Assembly: GCA_047495785.1 (NCBI GenBank)
Contig: JBLDXI010000036.1
Span: 496,001 to 560,000, forward strand
Origin: Lepidodermella squamata
Lineage: Eukaryota; Gastrotricha
Reading direction: 5' to 3'
Length of the DNA: 64,000 bases
Both the position numbers and the translations under genes were made by a program. This document shows, piece by piece, positions 46,033 through 56,910 of the stretch. The notes beneath the pieces were generated by a model that saw nothing but the letters and a program-made list of their open reading frames with translations, was not told where the DNA came from and did no database searches. Positions within the stretch are counted from its first letter, which is position 1. The number at the start of each line of letters is the position of its first letter.

Positions 46033-47145
46033 TTAATCAAATTTCAAATATCGAAGCAAGGCAGGCGGTAAAACACCGTTTAATCCGTTATCTATAGCAT
46101 CGAGACGTTCCTTACAACCAGTTGGCAGGCGGTTCAGAATCACCATTCTGCACATCGCCTGTAGGTTCATCGGAAAAAGCTGCGATACATGGGGCATCAC
46201 AATATCCCGCAATCTAGGGCTTTCAACGCCATCGCCGGTTCGCGGATTGCAATTCTCCGGGTTGAATGACGATGTCATTCTTGCGAAGAGAAGAATTTCA
46301 AACAAGCGGTCGTCCAGTTGGCTCGGATTCTCGATCCTTTCATAGGCCCATCTTGTCAATATGAGGCTAGTGAAAATCTCATCTTTAGCGCAGCACGCGC
46401 ACATCATACCAGCCTTTACCAGGGTTTCGAAAAACTCTGCCATGATACCGCTTGGGAAAGCAATGAACCGCATCCCGCCTAGATCAAACGATTCTGTGTT
46501 GCGGAGAAACAAGTATACTATACATAACCACTGTTTGTCCTCGGGGGGATGAGTAGTCTCTAGATGCGCACCGGATTCGATGAGAAAATTTGCAATCTCG
46601 TAACAATCCATGAGGTAGGCAGATTTCAGTGGAGTTGATCTGCCGCTTGGGAGATTCACATTGGCCCCACGAGCTACCAGAAGTTCAACCAACGGCCTCA
46701 GCTTTGAGAACACACACAATTTCAAAGCTGTGCATTGACTTGTTTGATCGATGTAATCAATTTCGGCACCGTGGTCTAGTAATACGCTAACTGTTTTTAA
46801 ACGGTCTTCGATACGTCGGCTATCTCGATGTTGTTGTGTTGTACGCAGTGAAACAGTGTCGACTTCAAGCCCTCGGGCATCATATAGATCGCAAGCTGCT
46901 GTTAAGCACGTGTGATGCGATGTGAGAAGTTGAACATTTGGATAGAATCCTTTAGTTTCCAAGTTGACTGTTCGCGATGATAACAGGTAACTAAGACATT
47001 TGTGGCTTGATGTAGCGCTGACTACCCGAGCGATTTTATCGGCGCCTAGCACTGAAACAGCATTATCGAGGTCAGACGTGAAGAAGGCAAGGTCGTCGTC
47101 TTCGCAGGCCTGGGCAAATTTCGCAACGTTGAAATTGCTGCTCAT
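46033..47145 (-). CDS. Ankyrin-repeat protein with SOCS-box-like C-terminus (copy B)
   Basis: Single exon from ATG 47145, 370 residues, closely similar along its full length to the gene at 31549-32664. It has the same 'FAQACEDDDLAFF' N-terminus, ankyrin units ('VSVLLDHGAEIDY', 'LVELLVARGANVNL', 'ANFLIESGAHLET') and SOCS-box-like tail ('LQAMCRMVILNRLPTG' ... 'LPPALLRYLKFD'). A conserved Cys pair in 'GMMCACCAKD' is CECC in copy A. Differences are spread as substitutions with the frame kept, which suggests both copies are under selection. Predicted role: a Cullin-5 adaptor-like substrate receptor, inferred from architecture. Confidence 0.75.
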   Translation of the reverse strand: MSSNFNVAKFAQACEDDDLAFFTSDLDNAVSVLGADKIARVVSATSSHKCLSYLLSSRTVNLETKGFYPNVQLLTSHHTCLTAACDLYDARGLEVDTVSLRTTQQHRDSRRIEDRLKTVSVLLDHGAEIDYIDQTSQCTALKLCVFSKLRPLVELLVARGANVNLPSGRSTPLKSAYLMDCYEIANFLIESGAHLETTHPPEDKQWLCIVYLFLRNTESFDLGGMRFIAFPSGIMAEFFETLVKAGMMCACCAKDEIFTSLILTRWAYERIENPSQLDDRLFEILLFARMTSSFNPENCNPRTGDGVESPRLRDIVMPHVSQLFPMNLQAMCRMVILNRLPTGCKERLDAIDNGLNGVLPPALLRYLKFD

Positions 47146-48597
47146 TTCAAAAGTGCGTAATAGCCTAATGATATGAAGATATAAAAAGAGGAAAAACTCG
47201 GAAAATCGAAATAAATATTTACCCTACAAATTGCATATCGTCGAATGGAGAGATTTCCAACCGCGGATAATTTTTTCAAACATTTCAAAAAATTACCGGA
47301 CGAGTCAACCGTGGCAGAACAGTGGCAATTTTGCCCAAAAAACACCAAATATAGCGATTTTTGGCCAATTTTAGAAAAATTATCTCGAAATGTTCCGATT
47401 TTTGCCCACTGGGCCACGCTCAGTGGCAGACACAAAAAATATACCTTATTAAAACCGTTGAGAAAAGGGGTAGGGGTAAGTATATTTAATCGGCGTAAAC
47501 TATCAAACCTTATGAAGCCAGCCAGGTTCAGGGATTGAGTTTAAAATTCGCAATTTTCGTGCTTTTTTATCATACGTTTTGCTCTTTGCCCGCTTCGCTC
47601 GCAAATATCCAGTTTCCTTTTGTTTTACATTTCTCAAGCTGAAATTCCCCATTCTCTTCCGACCCAATTATCAATGATATGGAATCTGGAATTTGCCTGG
47701 AAGGAAGTTTGAAGGAGACCTACAATGCTGTCCTATTTAGAGAAAAACCAGCTACGAAAAATGCTCATTTTCGCATTATTAGGGGCGGGTCACAGAAAAA
47801 ATAGGCTAGCTTCGCTCGCATCCTAAACCTTACTGTTATATTTTTTTGTTTCCCTGATATAATAGCTATGTAGAAGATCTTACTCCCCTAGAACAGCATC
47901 GAATACTTTAGGCTTAAAGCTTTAAAAAATAACATCATCTGTGGTTTTTTATTAGTGTATTAACTAGCTTTTGCGAACTTCGAACAATGAAAAGCAGCTT
48001 GGCGTAAAAAATTGAAAACGAAATTTTAAATTGGCGTACGCTTTTTTGCAATTTCTTTCAAGTGGCAGACACTTTCGAGTCACGAAAAAAAATCGGAGGA
48101 CTGCTCTAAGGGACCACAAAGTTTACCAGGTATCATTAGATATTAGATAGAGGGCCGTTTCTAGTATTTATGAGCAGAAAATCAAAATTTGCGAAAGAGT
48201 TACGTGTAACTTTTTCAGTTTTTGAAATAAATTTAAAATACAATGGGCAGATAGGGCGTTAGGTGGCATACAAGTGCTCGCGTGCCGTTCTCTTTGCAAA
48301 TTCAGCTCGAATAAATTCTCGAAGAAAGATCGTTACATTCATCCCAACTCTTACAGTGTTGTCTATGGGATGAAATATCAATTCAATCCTCCTATACCGT
48401 AAGCAAATTTCTGGTCAAACCTTCAATTTCGGGATGTCAGCCTGTCATTCTTACTCACAATTTGTAAATTATTAAGCAAATCTAAAATGAAGCAGTCGAT
48501 TGATTATGAACATATCGCATGCCTGATTTTAAGTATTGTGTGTATTGATTTTAAAAAAGCCAGGTCGTAGTCAACAAGCAATATTTATTCAATTCAC
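47146..48597. other. Intergenic with dispersed and duplicated repeats
   Basis: 47220-47290 resembles 7890-7965. 48150-48470 resembles segments at 32786-33310. A 97-codon plus-strand frame at 47245-47538 overlaps the first repeat and shows no domain I can name, so I do not call it a gene. Confidence 0.45.
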
Positions 48598-49808
48598 CTA
48601 CGAGCTTTTCGCTTTTTCGATCATTTCCTCTGAGATTTTCCACAGCCGCTCAGCCTTCACGTCATCACGCGCAATCGCGGCTAAACAGCCTTGAACCACC
48701 TGAGAATCGCTGAAGAAACAACCGCTGTACAGTTCGTCGATTTCTGGCTCGCACGCGCAGTAGATCGTTGTTTTGGCGCCGTTTTGAGGTGTCATGGCAA
48801 AGCATCGTTGAACTGGCTCGAAGAATGCCAGGAAAGTACTCGACTGATTACGTTGAGCAATCGTGGTACGGACGAAGCCCGGATGCAGCGAGAACACTGC
48901 AATGCAGCTGGGTTGGCTTGAATTACCAGGGGTCGATCCGTTCAGCTCGAAATGCAGCCTTCGGGCATGCAGGATATTCGCCAGTTTCGACTGGCTATCT
49001 ACATAAAAAAATTTTCATAAATAAAATATTTTGCAAGTAACAATAAAATAAAAATAAATTTAAAATTGATTAACTGAATAATTTATTATGAAATTTATAT
49101 AAATTTATTTTTCGAAAATAAAGTGAATTTCATTGAAAAATTCTAGAAAATTGAAAAAATTCGAAATTTTTCAGATTTAAATACTTACAAGCTCTCATCC
49201 CGCCATACTTTCCCGGCTGTTCTGAGTTCAAATCCTCGATATCGAGCCCACCAGGCCAGGTAAACATGTGAGCTTGCGATGCCACATTCACGATCCGACC
49301 CGGTTTGGACTTCTTGATAAGAGGTAGCAGCAAATTTGTCAGTAAAAAATGGCCCAAATGATTCGTTCCAAAGGTCAGTTCAAATCCATCTTTTGTAAAA
49401 TACCGCTGATCGTTGCCAGCATGAACGCCAGCGTTGTTAATCAAAACGTTGAGAATCGGTTCGGTTTCGAGAATTTTCTTCGCGCACTGGCGGACAGAAT
49501 TCAGGGAAGACAAATCCAACTCAACTGTTGTAACTACACAGGTCGATGCGTATTGGCTAGATTCTTTGGCCAGTGCTTCCTTGATGTTTTTCGCCGCTTC
49601 CTGAGCTGATTGAGTGTTTCGACAGGCCAAAATCACCTTACTAGCTCCTCGCCTTGCTAGCTCGAGAGCTGTTTCATACCCTATACCTGTATTTGATCCT
49701 GAAAAATAAAATAAAATTGCCTGTAAAAATGAGGAAAATTTTGAAAATTGTACCTGTAATCAGGCAGACTTTTCCTTTAATGTCCCACTTTGTAGCAGAG
49801 GCATCCAT
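48598..49808 (-). CDS. Short-chain dehydrogenase/reductase, RDH11-14/WWOX type (copy B)
   Basis: Exons 49808-49754, 49698-49189 and 48998-48598, phase 1 at both introns, 321 residues. Cofactor loop TGSNTGIG (across intron 1), 'LACRN', 'NNAG', 'TNHLGHF', catalytic 'YSQSK' (formed at intron 2) and 'SLHPGFVRTT'. Intron positions and phases are the same as in copy A at 29771-31030, so the two are duplicates. Predicted cytosolic or membrane-peripheral NAD(P)-dependent oxidoreductase. Intron 2 (191 nt) is very AT-rich. Confidence 0.88.
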
Positions 49809-50630
49809 TTTTTAAATCTGCTCTAAAAAATCGGGAAAAGTGATACTGTCCGGCAAGACAAATAGCATAATGATAAGGAGGGCATTTTTCGCTCTAGTAG
49901 GCTGTGGGCTGCATCATTTCAGATAAAAACTACGTCAGTACTACAGTGCTATAGTACTAGCCTATAGCGTGTAGCTTTTATAGGAAAATCTACTATAGTA
50001 CTATAGTCCTATTGACCGTATGCACACTCTCGCATACAACATGCATAGTATCTATTGTAAAACTCATTTAAATAAGCCGGGAAAAAGCTCTGCGCGGTTT
50101 TTAACAACTCTGATTCTCAGAAATTCAGTTGCATGAGGATTTCCTACAGATTAAGCCAAAAAGTTGTTTTACGTTAGGCTGTTTATTCTCTTTTTGAGAA
50201 AGTCACATTTAATATTCTACCTATGAAAATGGAACAATTCCGATAGACAACAAGAGAGTCATTTTTCTACATTTTGTAAAAAGGCCAATGTTGTGCCATA
50301 TGTTGTGACTACAATAGGCTAAATCGGCTTCTGAATTTCATGCAAGAAGTCAATAGAACCAAATCGTTCAGATGATTCTTAATCTAAAAGAATCTGAAAA
50401 TTGTAATCAATAAAGTTGTTTTTCAGACGCATCGATCTCATGGCGCGTGGCGAAGAAATTCATTGATAACAACTTATTTTTTTTTGAAGAATCTAAATTT
50501 CAGCCATATCCCATGAAACATTGGAAAATTAGACATTTTTTAGAAATTTTCTGTGAAGTTGGCTTTCATTTCGAGCTGTAATGCATCGCAAACATTGTTG
50601 GTCATGTTTTCTAGGTCATAAGTCATAATT
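49809..50630. other. Intergenic between divergent SDR genes
   Basis: It separates the minus-strand SDR copy B from the plus-strand SDR at 50631, so it holds both promoters. A TAGTACTATAG-type degenerate repeat lies at 49930-50015. No other element could be read. Confidence 0.5.
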
Positions 50631-52334
50631 ATGGATTGTTACGACAGCAATTGGTCGCTTGATGGCAAAACAATACTCATAACTGGGGCAACATCTGGCA
50701 TAGGCCTGGAAACTACGCTGGAACTGGCCTGCAACACTACAGCAAACAAAGGTACGCCAAAGCGGATAATCCTCGCCTGCCGTAACTTGAAGGCGGCTCA
50801 AAAACTTGCCGAACAAATTAAAGAAAAACAGCCACAAGTCGCTGTTGATTGCTACGAACTTCAGTTGTCGTCCTTAGCTTCGGTTAAAAAAGCTGCCGAA
50901 TCGATTCTTCAAGGCGAAAATGCCCAACTTCACGTTTTGATAGCAAATGCTGGAACTTACGCCCCGGACGCAAAAGTAATCACAGATGAAGGGTTCGAGT
51001 CGACTTTTGCCACGAATCACTTGGGTCACAGTTTGTTGATCCGACTTTTACTGCCTTTGATGAAAAAATCGATTGGGCAAGATGGCGGTCGAATAATTAT
51101 ACTGTCATCTGAGGGTTATAAGTTTGTCTGGTCTACGCCGCGATTCCACGCCTATCTTGACGATTTCAATTACGAGAAAACACCCTATGAAGCTGGTCTA
51201 GCTTACGCCTTCACTAAAATGTGCAATCTACTGTACGCCAAGGCCTTAGGGGAACGGTTGAGTCGAAACGGGGATACGGAGAAAATCACAGCCGTCTCCG
51301 TTCATCCTGGTTTGGTGAGCACGGATCTTTTCCGGCATCGCTCGTGGCTGTTTCAGATGATTCTGAGGCCGATTGAATGGCTGTTGTTCATCACGCCGCA
51401 TCAAGGTGCTCTAACAACGCTACATTGTGCTCGCGAGCCAGGATTGTCCCGACTGAATGGGAAATACTTCAAGTAAGTTCTTTGCTCTCACTTCAGCAAA
51501 GCTGATTTTTTTAAATTCAGGAATTTGCTTGATTATAAATTATTTACGTGAAAATTGCTGGCCCATAATTTCGCAAAATTCATCAAAAGGCTCAACGAAT
51601 TTTGTTTTATATTTTTTGGAAATTTCCGTACTTCAAAAATAACAGCACCTTTCCTAGAAAAACTCAAAAACTTAGTCATCGAGCTTTGCTAATGTGTAAA
51701 GCCTAAGTTTAAGGGGTACGAGAGTTACCCTACCCCAGTCGAGAGGGCAAGACGAGAAAATTCTTCGCTGCAAATATTCGAGGCCGAAAATACCTGATTG
51801 GTCTTTTCGGCCCCATTTGAAGCCCCACTTCAAGAAAACCCGGAAAAAACTGTGATCTGAAAATTCCCCAACTTGCCTCCCTGGACCCTATAGCTCCATG
51901 ATCCTACTTCGCACATGTGTCCTACTTCGCAAGGTTTTGGCAATTCGCCCAAGCTTAACGTCACCACGTCTAGCTTTAAATGATAATATCAAGGTCGCCA
52001 CAGCTAATGTGGCGAGTGACGGCCATGATGTCCTCATTCCGAAGCTGTCCGATGTGAAGCTTGAACCTTTCGAACGTAAACATGTCCTAGTGACGATATT
52101 TTTCCATGTCATTCTCCATTATGGCATCATTAAATCATTATATCATCTGCTATTGATCCTACCTCATGTTCCGCAACTAATGAAAATTTATGGTTTCATC
52201 GTTTTATACACAGAAACAGCGGAGTAGCCGAACCCTGGCAAATCGCAAAGGACAACTCGTCAGCGGAACGACTTTGGACTTTAACCGAGCAACTTCTCAA
52301 CGAAAAAGGCCTAATTCAGGCGAAAATTGATTGA
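50631..52334 (+). CDS. Short-chain dehydrogenase/reductase (third SDR)
   Basis: Exon 1 is 50631-51472 and exon 2 is 52214-52334, joined in phase 2 over a 741-nt intron; 320 residues. 'TGATSGIG' cofactor loop, 'LACRN', 'IANAG' in place of NNAG, 'TNHLGHS', catalytic 'YAFTK', 'SVHPGLVSTDLF'. The final exon supplies 'NSGVAEPWQIAKDNSSAERL', equivalent to the C-terminal 'KAERLWKLSEE' of the other SDRs, which confirms the join. Only one intron, so it is an older relative of the copies at 29.8 and 48.6 kb. The frame inside its intron (51898-52227) is not coding. Confidence 0.85.
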
Positions 52335-52585
52335 AACTAATTGACTGTGACTTGAAAATGCGCCATAACAGTACAATTTGATTACTCCATTGCCGATGAA
52401 TTTAACGTTGAATAAAGAATTCACATGTGTTAGTCATATAGGAAGTGTGCAATTACATATCAGTGACACGTGCATCGTGACTAATGTCAAACAAAAACGA
52501 TGGCCACCCCTACTTCCGACTGAATATAAAATCAATGAATGCTTTCATCATTTTTTAAAGACGAGCGAGTTACTGTGCGTGAAAA

Positions 52586-53884
52586 ATGTTCAGGAGGAAA
52601 ACCTCAGATCGAGATGGCAAAATGTTGATACGCGAGCAGTTGAGGCGAGGCTCATCAACAGGCCCAGTCAACCGGCACAGCCACCACCACCGCAACCGGG
52701 TCGCTGGTCGCAACTTCAAGAACCTCGCCTACAGCATGGAATCGCTATTCTGCAAAACTCAATCTTTCATCTCAAACACAGTGGCGACTGGTGGGAAAAC
52801 TAACGACGCCTTATGGAACGTCCACGGCAAAACTTGTATAGTCACAGGCGGAACTTCCGGGATCGGACTTCAAACCGCCTTGGGGCTGCTAAAACGCGGG
52901 GCGAGGGTCATTCTCGGCTGTAGAAACGGCCAGGCTGCTGAGGAGGCGATGATCTACCTCAGGCGATACGCTGGGATCAAATCGCCGGAAATAGCCGCGA
53001 AGGTCCTATCCTGGTGCCATCTCGACCTAGCCAGCCTGTCATCTGTCCACCGTTTCGCCGAGGAAATTTTGTCCCACGAGAAACAGGTCCATGTTTTGGT
53101 CAATAACGCGGCTGTAATCACGACGAAACCCCGCCAGGTCCGTTTGGAGGGGAATCTAGAGCTGACCCTAGCTACAAACCACCTTGGGCCGTTTCTTTTA
53201 ACGAATCTACTCCTCCCGTTGCTAAGGGCGAGTTCACCGAGTCGAATTATCGTCGTAACATCCGAAAGCTACAAACAATGCCGGAAAATGTTCCATGGTC
53301 AAGGGTTGAATTTGCCGGATTTAGGCTACGACTACAACCCGAAATCTTTCGATCCTTGGCACGCGTATTGCCAGACCAAGCTGATGAATATTCTGTTCAC
53401 CCGAACCCTGAATTGGCAGTTGAACGGCGGTGGGGCGAGTGGAGTTTCGGTTTTCGCCGTGAATCCTGGCCTTTGTTCGACGGATCTTTTCAGGAACCAG
53501 CCTAAGACCCTGGCGCATGCTTTCCTCGCGAAATTCGGCCGGACAGCTCGAGAGGGGGCTGAGTGTAGCATCTACTGCGCTGCTCAGCCTGGGTTACAGG
53601 AATTTTCCGGTCGATACTTCAGTAAATGCCGGATAAAGCAGCTGGAGAGTATGGCGATGGATGATAGTCTAGCTGCGAAGTTGTGGTCTGCCTCTGAGCG
53701 GCTAACTGGTTTGCGGGCTATGATGAGTAATCGATCGTCGACGGGCACTGAAGGCTTCTATAGTTGCCAGGACTTCAGGCTGAAGCATACGTTCAGTGAG
53801 GTGCCTCAAAACAGCCCGAAGCAAGTCGACCACAAACGGGTAGACATTCAGCATTCGTTGACAGATTTTGAAATGGCTTTATGA
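52586..53884 (+). CDS. Short-chain dehydrogenase/reductase with N- and C-terminal extensions (fourth SDR)
   Basis: Single exon, 432 residues, longer than the usual 300-330. The first 75 residues are Arg/His-rich with few acidic residues ('REQLRRGSSTGPVNRHSHHH') and could be a targeting peptide or an over-long start; Met codons further in (e.g. near residue 52) are alternatives. Core: 'TGGTSGIG', 'LGCRN', 'NNAAV', 'TNHLGPF', catalytic 'YCQTK', 'AVNPGLCSTDLF'. The C-terminal 65 residues after 'SASERL' are polar and unlike other SDRs. It starts 252 bp after the third SDR on the same strand, consistent with tandem duplication followed by intron loss. An AATAAA lies near 53983. Confidence 0.82.
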   Translation: MFRRKTSDRDGKMLIREQLRRGSSTGPVNRHSHHHRNRVAGRNFKNLAYSMESLFCKTQSFISNTVATGGKTNDALWNVHGKTCIVTGGTSGIGLQTALGLLKRGARVILGCRNGQAAEEAMIYLRRYAGIKSPEIAAKVLSWCHLDLASLSSVHRFAEEILSHEKQVHVLVNNAAVITTKPRQVRLEGNLELTLATNHLGPFLLTNLLLPLLRASSPSRIIVVTSESYKQCRKMFHGQGLNLPDLGYDYNPKSFDPWHAYCQTKLMNILFTRTLNWQLNGGGASGVSVFAVNPGLCSTDLFRNQPKTLAHAFLAKFGRTAREGAECSIYCAAQPGLQEFSGRYFSKCRIKQLESMAMDDSLAAKLWSASERLTGLRAMMSNRSSTGTEGFYSCQDFRLKHTFSEVPQNSPKQVDHKRVDIQHSLTDFEMAL

Positions 53885-54959
53885 TGATGTTCACTTTGAC
53901 TGTTGTAAATTAGAAGCTAGAAGAAATGCTACAGAGACGCAAACCTGTTGTTCTAGCTTGCTTGGGCCCTAGGAGCTTGACTAATAAATTTTTCAATTTC
54001 TATACCACCATTCTCAACGGGCATATTGAATAACTATAACTGACAAATCAATTTCGGATATTGTCGATCAGCATCACTTTGGATTTGAAGAAAAGAAAAT
54101 GTTAACCTTGAAAACTATGCGGCTGAGATTCCATGAACTTATGCAGCAAATTTCGATGGATTTTCTAGGGTCGAAGGGCTGATTGCATTTCCTCTGCACT
54201 TTTCCTATATGTAGTCGAAGCTTGATCGAATGGTTTGAATGAGAAAAACCCGTCAGACCTCGCAGATAAGGATGTGGACTGAAATGTTCACCGAGCTTGC
54301 CGAGATCAAGGTCAACGTGTTCCTGTTTGGTTTTTCGATCTCGATTTAAAATGTTAGCAGATTATCTTGAAAAATTGCAACATTCTAGTCGACTACAGTT
54401 ATTAGTAACCTTCCAAAACTTCCTGAGTGAAAAATGGCCCTCGCCCTTTACATTCGGCTATTCTCGAAGAAAAGGCCTTCCAGAATTTTGTTGTGGTTAG
54501 ATACATTCAAAATATGCGAAAATTCCTATAAATCTATAATTAGTTTCGACTGAGATATTTTTAATTAAAGAACCAACTTTGCGACCTCGAGCCGTTGTAA
54601 ATTTAATTTCTAACGACGTTTTGGGTACAACCTATCATCAGGCTTAACAATCTCAGACAAGTTAAAATCGCAGATATTTTATGGAAAATCTCTAAATAGA
54701 AAAAGACCCTTAAATTGCTTTCATATGTTTGATTGATAGAAAAACCACTGCAGCAACATCAGCTGTTTTACTGATAGAACAGGTTCCTATCGCCCACTAT
54801 CAAACATCAAACAAAATTCTCAGTATAAAGCCTCTCAAAACAATGGCGGTTTACATAAGTAATTTTCTTCCGATTTGTTGAATTGTGAAACTCACTTAAA
54901 TCTCAAAACAAAAATACCCTCTAAATACAAAAATATTCCGTTTATTATGTCATATTATT
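53885..54959. other. Intergenic
   Basis: No supported feature. Moderately AT-rich. Confidence 0.5.
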
Positions 54960-55432
54960 CAATTATGTCATAGTTAACTTATAGGCAGCAATCTACAATT
55001 TCCTCACAAGTGAGTGATACAGATATCCAATCGACTTCTGGGTCAGATGCCATGCAACTCATGTCAGTGAAATGTGTGTTCAAAGCAATAAATAACATGA
55101 GGCTAAATTTGGGAGACGGATTTTTTAAACGCGAAAATATCCGGCTTGAAAAGGAAGCGCGGTACACAGCTCAGTACGCTGCACACTAGAACAATCAATG
55201 AAGCCGAGGCGAAAACGACGATGGCACTTCCTGACGTCGGGCATTTCACAGATCTACAAGCTTTGTAAGACGACAAGACGTCTAGCACTAGCACAATCGA
55301 AAACACCAGACTCCCGATAGCAATAGCAGCCCAGAGGCGGAGAGATCTTGAATGTAAGATGCGAAGTCGAAAATCGGAGAAGATTGTAACGTTGTAAGCG
55401 ACCTGGCAAGATTCGCACTGAATTTCGCATTC
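54960..55432 (-). pseudogene. Partial duplicate of the double RING-CH gene (3' third)
   Basis: 55432-55103 encodes, in frame and nearly unchanged, the last part of the second RING-CH domain ('IQCESCQVAYNVTIFSD') and both following TM helices to the stop at 55103. The match continues into the 3' UTR to about 54960. It corresponds to 57240-56779. Upstream of 55432 the similarity stops abruptly, and there is no start or first RING. No stop codons have built up, so the duplication is young. Confidence 0.8.
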
Positions 55433-56910
55433 GCATTCATGTTTGTGCGTACCTATAGCTGTTTATCATTCGTTTTTTTATTGCCCCGTCGATGCGTCGC
55501 TTCGTCGATCATACCAGACTGGTCGTTTCGGTGGTGGGATGAATTGAGATGAATTGATGCGATCTCAAGATGATATTGCATAAATGCGAAATGCGGAAAT
55601 GAACTCATGTATTGTCGAAACTACTCAACTTCTCGCTAGTAGCTGCTTGAATCCTCTTGCCTGTGCCCAGGCAATATGTTTATTTTTTGTCGCTGCCAAT
55701 TTCTCTTGTCCGTGATGGAGAAATTTTTCAATTTGTTGAATCAGTCGCTTTGCTGCCGTTAATCAAGCTAGATGGGCGCGCTTAATAATCCATTTAGCCT
55801 CCCAGGGATACTACGATAACTATGTAAACAATCGAGCCTAATGCTGACACGGACGCCGAATGACTGGCAAAGTGCTTATCGAGAAGCTCATCAATGCTTA
55901 CTTCATTATTCAAGTTTCTATCATACAGATAAAGTCGAAATTTTCTTACATTTCTTGATAACTCATGGCAACTAAGCTGGCATTGGTGACCGTCGTTTTG
56001 GTGAGCAGCCTTTTGAAATTATTCGTAACCCTTAATAGCCGAACGTTATATTCCACATAGGCCACTGTCATTCTCATGGCATCAGCAGAAAGAGAAGGAG
56101 ATCGTTGCGACTTTGGTGGGGGTATGTCTGGCACTTTGGTTAGAGTGGGCTCAAATAATATGCTGATGTGCTACCCGTCATTCGGCCGTGAAGAAGTGCT
56201 GATGGAGGAAGCGGCCCGGGATTCGCCTGGTGAACTGGTGAACTGAATTGCACCCTGACTCTCGCATAGATCATATAAGGCTTGAGCTCCATGCGATTTA
56301 AAACAGGCTGCTGGGAGCGATGAGGGGATAGCAGCAAGACTGTGAATATAGATCTTTACATTGTAAACTAACCGTGATGTGAGGTTTCAATAAAAATGAA
56401 TGCTACGGCAGTGGGAAGTTGTTAATCCACAGTGATGACACGTTTTTTTGGGCCATGATGGGCAAAGGATAATAGGAAATGATTATAAATTCATTTCTTA
56501 ATTATATATTTTGATTAAAAGCTTTTATATGGAACTGGGGTGGTCGCGACGCCACAACCCTATACTTCGTACTCTGGAGCTCCGCTGTCGCTTACCCAGC
56601 CTCCAGTCCTTCCTGACTCGCGCTCAAAGCCGTTATTTCGACAACGCCGTTCGACATATCTTGCCTCTGCGGGAGGACGTGGAAAGCGTCCGCACCTCGT
56701 CGCCGCACCTCGTCGCCGCCGATACACATTTTCCAAAAAAGCCATGTTTACATTCAAAAATATTATTTACATTTTTATTATTTCATAGGTGATTTATAGG
56801 CCTCAATCTACAATATCCTCCCATTTTTGTGATACAATAACATCGTTTTCTAGTTCAGAATTTCTAATAATTTCTTTGAAATGTGTGCTCAAAGCAATAT
56901 AAACATGAGG
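55433..56910. other. Intergenic; no confident gene
   Basis: Short minus-strand frames at 56337-56140 and 56134-55946 lie end to end but in different frames with no domain. A plus-strand frame at 56511-56792 ('RYFDNAVRHILPLRE') may be a retroelement tail. None can be supported. Confidence 0.4.

Noticed and set aside
47245-47538. 97-codon plus-strand frame
   Set aside because: It overlaps a repeat also seen near 7900 and shows no recognisable domain.
51898-52227. 109-codon frame in the intron of the third SDR
   Set aside because: It runs over the splice acceptor at 52213 and has no protein-family features.
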